A DNA stretch of 64,000 nt from Isoperla grammatica (Eukaryota; Arthropoda; Insecta; Plecoptera; Perlodidae): positions 15,012,746-15,076,745 of the forward strand of contig OX246747.1 in NCBI GenBank assembly GCA_945910005.1, written 5' to 3'. The position numbers and the translations under genes are program-made. The notes under the pieces are model-generated. The model was not told where the DNA came from. It ran no database searches and saw only the letters and a list, made by a program, of their open reading frames with translations. Position 1 is the stretch's first letter; each line of letters starts with the position of its first letter. This document shows, one piece after another, positions 61,946 through 64,000 of the stretch.

Positions 61946-62900
61946 TTACACATGCACGTTATTGGTTTTCTTTTTCCTCAAAGGGCAAGCTATGTTGAAT
62001 AGGTAAGAAAAAGTATTTATAAATGCCTCATATTTTGCATTTGTATTGTCAGCATGGTACATTCCTAGCCATTGTTCTTTTTCCAGAAGTATTTTAAGAA
62101 AGGATAAGTTTATGTCAATATCTCTAGTATGTTTATACTTTTGGGCTTGTCTATAACACGATCCTAATTTATTTGATCCTGTGAAGTTCACCTGGATTGT
62201 TTGACCATAATGGTCTGATATTGCCGAATTGATCACACTTGTTTTATAGAATAGGTAATTGAGGCCTGTGAGTATATTATCAATTGTTGTCGCTGAACTT
62301 GTTGTCCCTCGTGTCGCTTCATGTACAGTAGCCTTCAAGTTGTACATATCAAGGAAAAGCTCTAGCTTCCTTGCCGCAATATCACCCCTTGTTATGTCTA
62401 TATTACAATCCCCACATTTAATAACATTCCCACCCTTGACAAGTTTCATGCAACCTTCCAGCAATTGAGACAGCTGGTCGAAGAATATGTCTACTTTACC
62501 AGTCGGAGATCTGTATATTATTATAAGTACAATTAACCTTCCTTGGTGTCTTATTACAGCTCCGACATATTCTAAATCTTTTTCTACTGGCAATCCTTTG
62601 TCAAGTTTATTTTGTAGCTTTTTAATATTAATGCCATGTTTTGCACAAATCATGACCCCCCCCCCCCCCCCTCCCCCGTTCCTTATAGTTCGAACGACAA
62701 AAACTGTCGATTACTTTGTACCCTGTAAGCTTGTACTTTGCATTTCGTGCCTCTCTAGAGAATGTTCCGAGATGCACACTACGGTCACTACCTGTGGCAT
62801 TGCTTCAGATATCAAGATGTCCATTTCCAAGGGTTTCTTACGTACGGTACACTCTGTACATTCTGATGGACGATATTAAGCTGGGTACTGCAGACTGTAC
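61946..62900 (-). pseudogene. Third LINE endonuclease (different family)
   Basis: The minus-strand frame 62653-61946 has GGVMICAKHGINI, IIYRSPTGKVDIFF, CGDCNIDITRGD (GDxNID), TTSSATTIDNILTGL and AISDHYGQTIQV (Ser-Asp-His), followed by a linker that stops at 61946. The N-terminal part lies upstream with frame breaks around the C-run at 62657-62681 (VVTVVCISEHSLERHEM). No RT follows, so it is 3'-truncated. Confidence 0.8.
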
Positions 62901-62939
62901 TACATCCTGATCTTGTGTCTCTTCCCCCTCCCTGATTGC

Positions 62940-63150
62940 CTATTTTGGCAGGCTGTAGATTATTGAACTGGAATATTCCACGTGGTGACAATTTGTAATC
63001 TCTTTGATATCAAAATGAACAAGATCTGTAGTCACCTGACTAATAAGCGTGTCAAACATACTTTGGATTAGGCGTATTGATTTATTGTGAATGTCACCTC
63101 TGGTCCTACATTCCCTTGATACGTCAAAAGTATCTGAACGGACATCTGCA
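62940..63150 (-). pseudogene. Unclassified short coding-like remnant
   Basis: The open minus-strand segment includes IHNKSIRLIQSMFDTLISQV and VHFDIKEITNCHHVEYSSSI. It looks like real protein by composition but I recognise no domain. It could be LINE ORF1 or part of the protein at 63617-64000, separated by the SINE. Confidence 0.35.
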
Positions 63151-63169
63151 ACAGGCAAGGCTGGCTGTA

Positions 63170-63616
63170 GTGGTTCTAAACTTGCTTTCCCGTATGGACC
63201 CGGGAAAAAATATGCCCAGAGTGACTCTGCTAGTCGTAAGAGGCGACGAAAGGAGACCCGTCTCGGCCCGGGGTAGAATAGGCCCAGAGTGACTGCTAGT
63301 CGTAAGAGGCGACGGAAGGAGACCCGTCTTGGCCCTGGGTAGAATAGGCCCAGAGTGACTCTGCTAGTCGTAAGAGGCGACATAAGGAGACCCTGTCCCT
63401 TCCCCCCACTGTCCCATTGAATATTTCTCCTCCCACTTGGCCCTGCCCTCCCTTGCTGGACTCCCGTACGACGACTCACGCGACGTACAATGGATCTGAT
63501 TCGGATGTGGCTTTATTCTTCATTATCATCTTTCTCATCTTCATTATCACCCGCTCATCGTCTCGATTAGCCATCGTTGCATAAATATGAGACGTTAAGC
63601 CCCATTAATCAATCAG
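63170..63616 (+). mobile_element. SINE with triplicated internal block
   Basis: Three tandem copies (about 62-68 bp) of a block containing CAGAGTGACT..GCTAGTCGTA and AGGCGACG.AAGGAGACCC (starts near 63216, 63279 and 63350). Then comes the same 3' half as 48205-48428: CCTGCCCTCCCTTGCTGGA, GAGACGTTAAGCCCCATTA and an (AATC)n tail. The block resembles a conserved central domain found in many metazoan SINEs; the name is not certain. Confidence 0.75.
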
Positions 63617-64000
63617 TACCGATTGAATTGACACAGTAAGATAGATGTTTCACTTTGGTGTATGGAACTAGACTTAAATTAAATCCAGATGACACACCTT
63701 GAAAATTTAAAAAATCATTTTTCTTCACTTGAATAAACTGCATATTCGCTCTTCTTCCCAGCTGCACCAACGATCTTAGAAGACTTGCTGGACTGAAGAC
63801 TTTACGTGATTCCAACCACTTTTCAATCTGGCTGTGAACGTTATCTACCTCCTGGATATTCCCGTGTCCAGGTTCCGAAAACTTCTGTTCTATAATTTTT
63901 AAATTTCCGACACTCTTTTGGTTGTTACTTAAAAATGTTTTCAAAGCAATGGACATTATCGAGTTACGATTTTGGGGGACGCAGGCATCCGACCATAATA
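63617..64000 (-). CDS. Partial transposon-like protein running off the window
   Basis: The minus-strand frame is open to the right edge. At the edge it reads WSDACVPQNRNSIMSIALK, then EQKFSEPGHGNIQEVDNVHS and SFDTLVSRK-like basic blocks including LLRSLVQLGRRANMQF. The (S)D.C..QN(R/K)N motif and the downstream PGH...D.VH motif are shared by widespread invertebrate transposon-related proteins (DUF7869-like, from memory). The frame ends in the tail of the adjacent SINE, so the C-terminus is lost. Family name and role tentative. Confidence 0.5.

Overview
The window is metazoan nuclear DNA from an invertebrate, probably a marine one. It has spliced genes with GT..AG introns, very long introns, many TAGGCCTA-type motifs, Gypsy and Pao LTR elements, APE-type LINEs, hAT/Harbinger/Tc1-like MITEs, Helitron-like repeats and SINEs. 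I cannot fix the phylum from sequence alone; an echinoderm-like deuterostome fits but is only a guess. There is no bacterial operon, CRISPR array or rRNA gene.

Host-type genes. A NUDT16-like Nudix hydrolase gene on the + strand enters at the left edge (exon end 1-11), continues in an exon at 604-870 that carries a perfect Nudix box, and finishes in a terminal exon at 22861-23058. The last intron is about 22 kb. Nested in that intron on the same strand is a three-exon gene (5515-5621, 8093-8912, 9870-11723) for a Mutator-like transposase domain followed by a YqaJ-type exonuclease domain. It is followed by two related minisatellites (73 bp, then 93/96 bp units). The intron also holds hAT MITEs, Helitron-like copies and a complete Gypsy element (17267-22449, identical 180-bp LTRs) that landed inside an older hAT MITE. 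The stop codon of the Nudix gene lies in the first unit of a 75/63-bp minisatellite of about 40 copies.

26-40.8 kb. A LINE reverse transcriptase (27096-28895, minus) is followed by a stratified locus. A minus-strand SGNH-hydrolase reading frame (about 40.83-40.15 kb) was split by an 818-bp MITE with a TTA target-site duplication. If the MITE is ignored, the frame runs straight into a minisatellite of 17-codon units. That array was later cut by a second Gypsy element (31196-37350; 685-bp LTRs with 4 differences).

40.9-64 kb. This is mostly LINE debris with nested insertions. Two minus-strand APE-type LINEs stand out (M1, about 46.1-54.0 kb; M2, about 55.8-61.2 kb). Each encodes a macrodomain of the TARG1/OARD1 type directly upstream of the endonuclease and reverse transcriptase; M1 also has an SGNH esterase domain in the upstream ORF. 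The TARG1 catalytic Lys and Asp are present in both copies. A retrotransposon carrying an ADP-ribose-processing module beside an esterase, endonuclease and reverse transcriptase is the most interesting observation here. The right edge holds a further LINE endonuclease and a fragment of another transposon-like protein that runs off the window.
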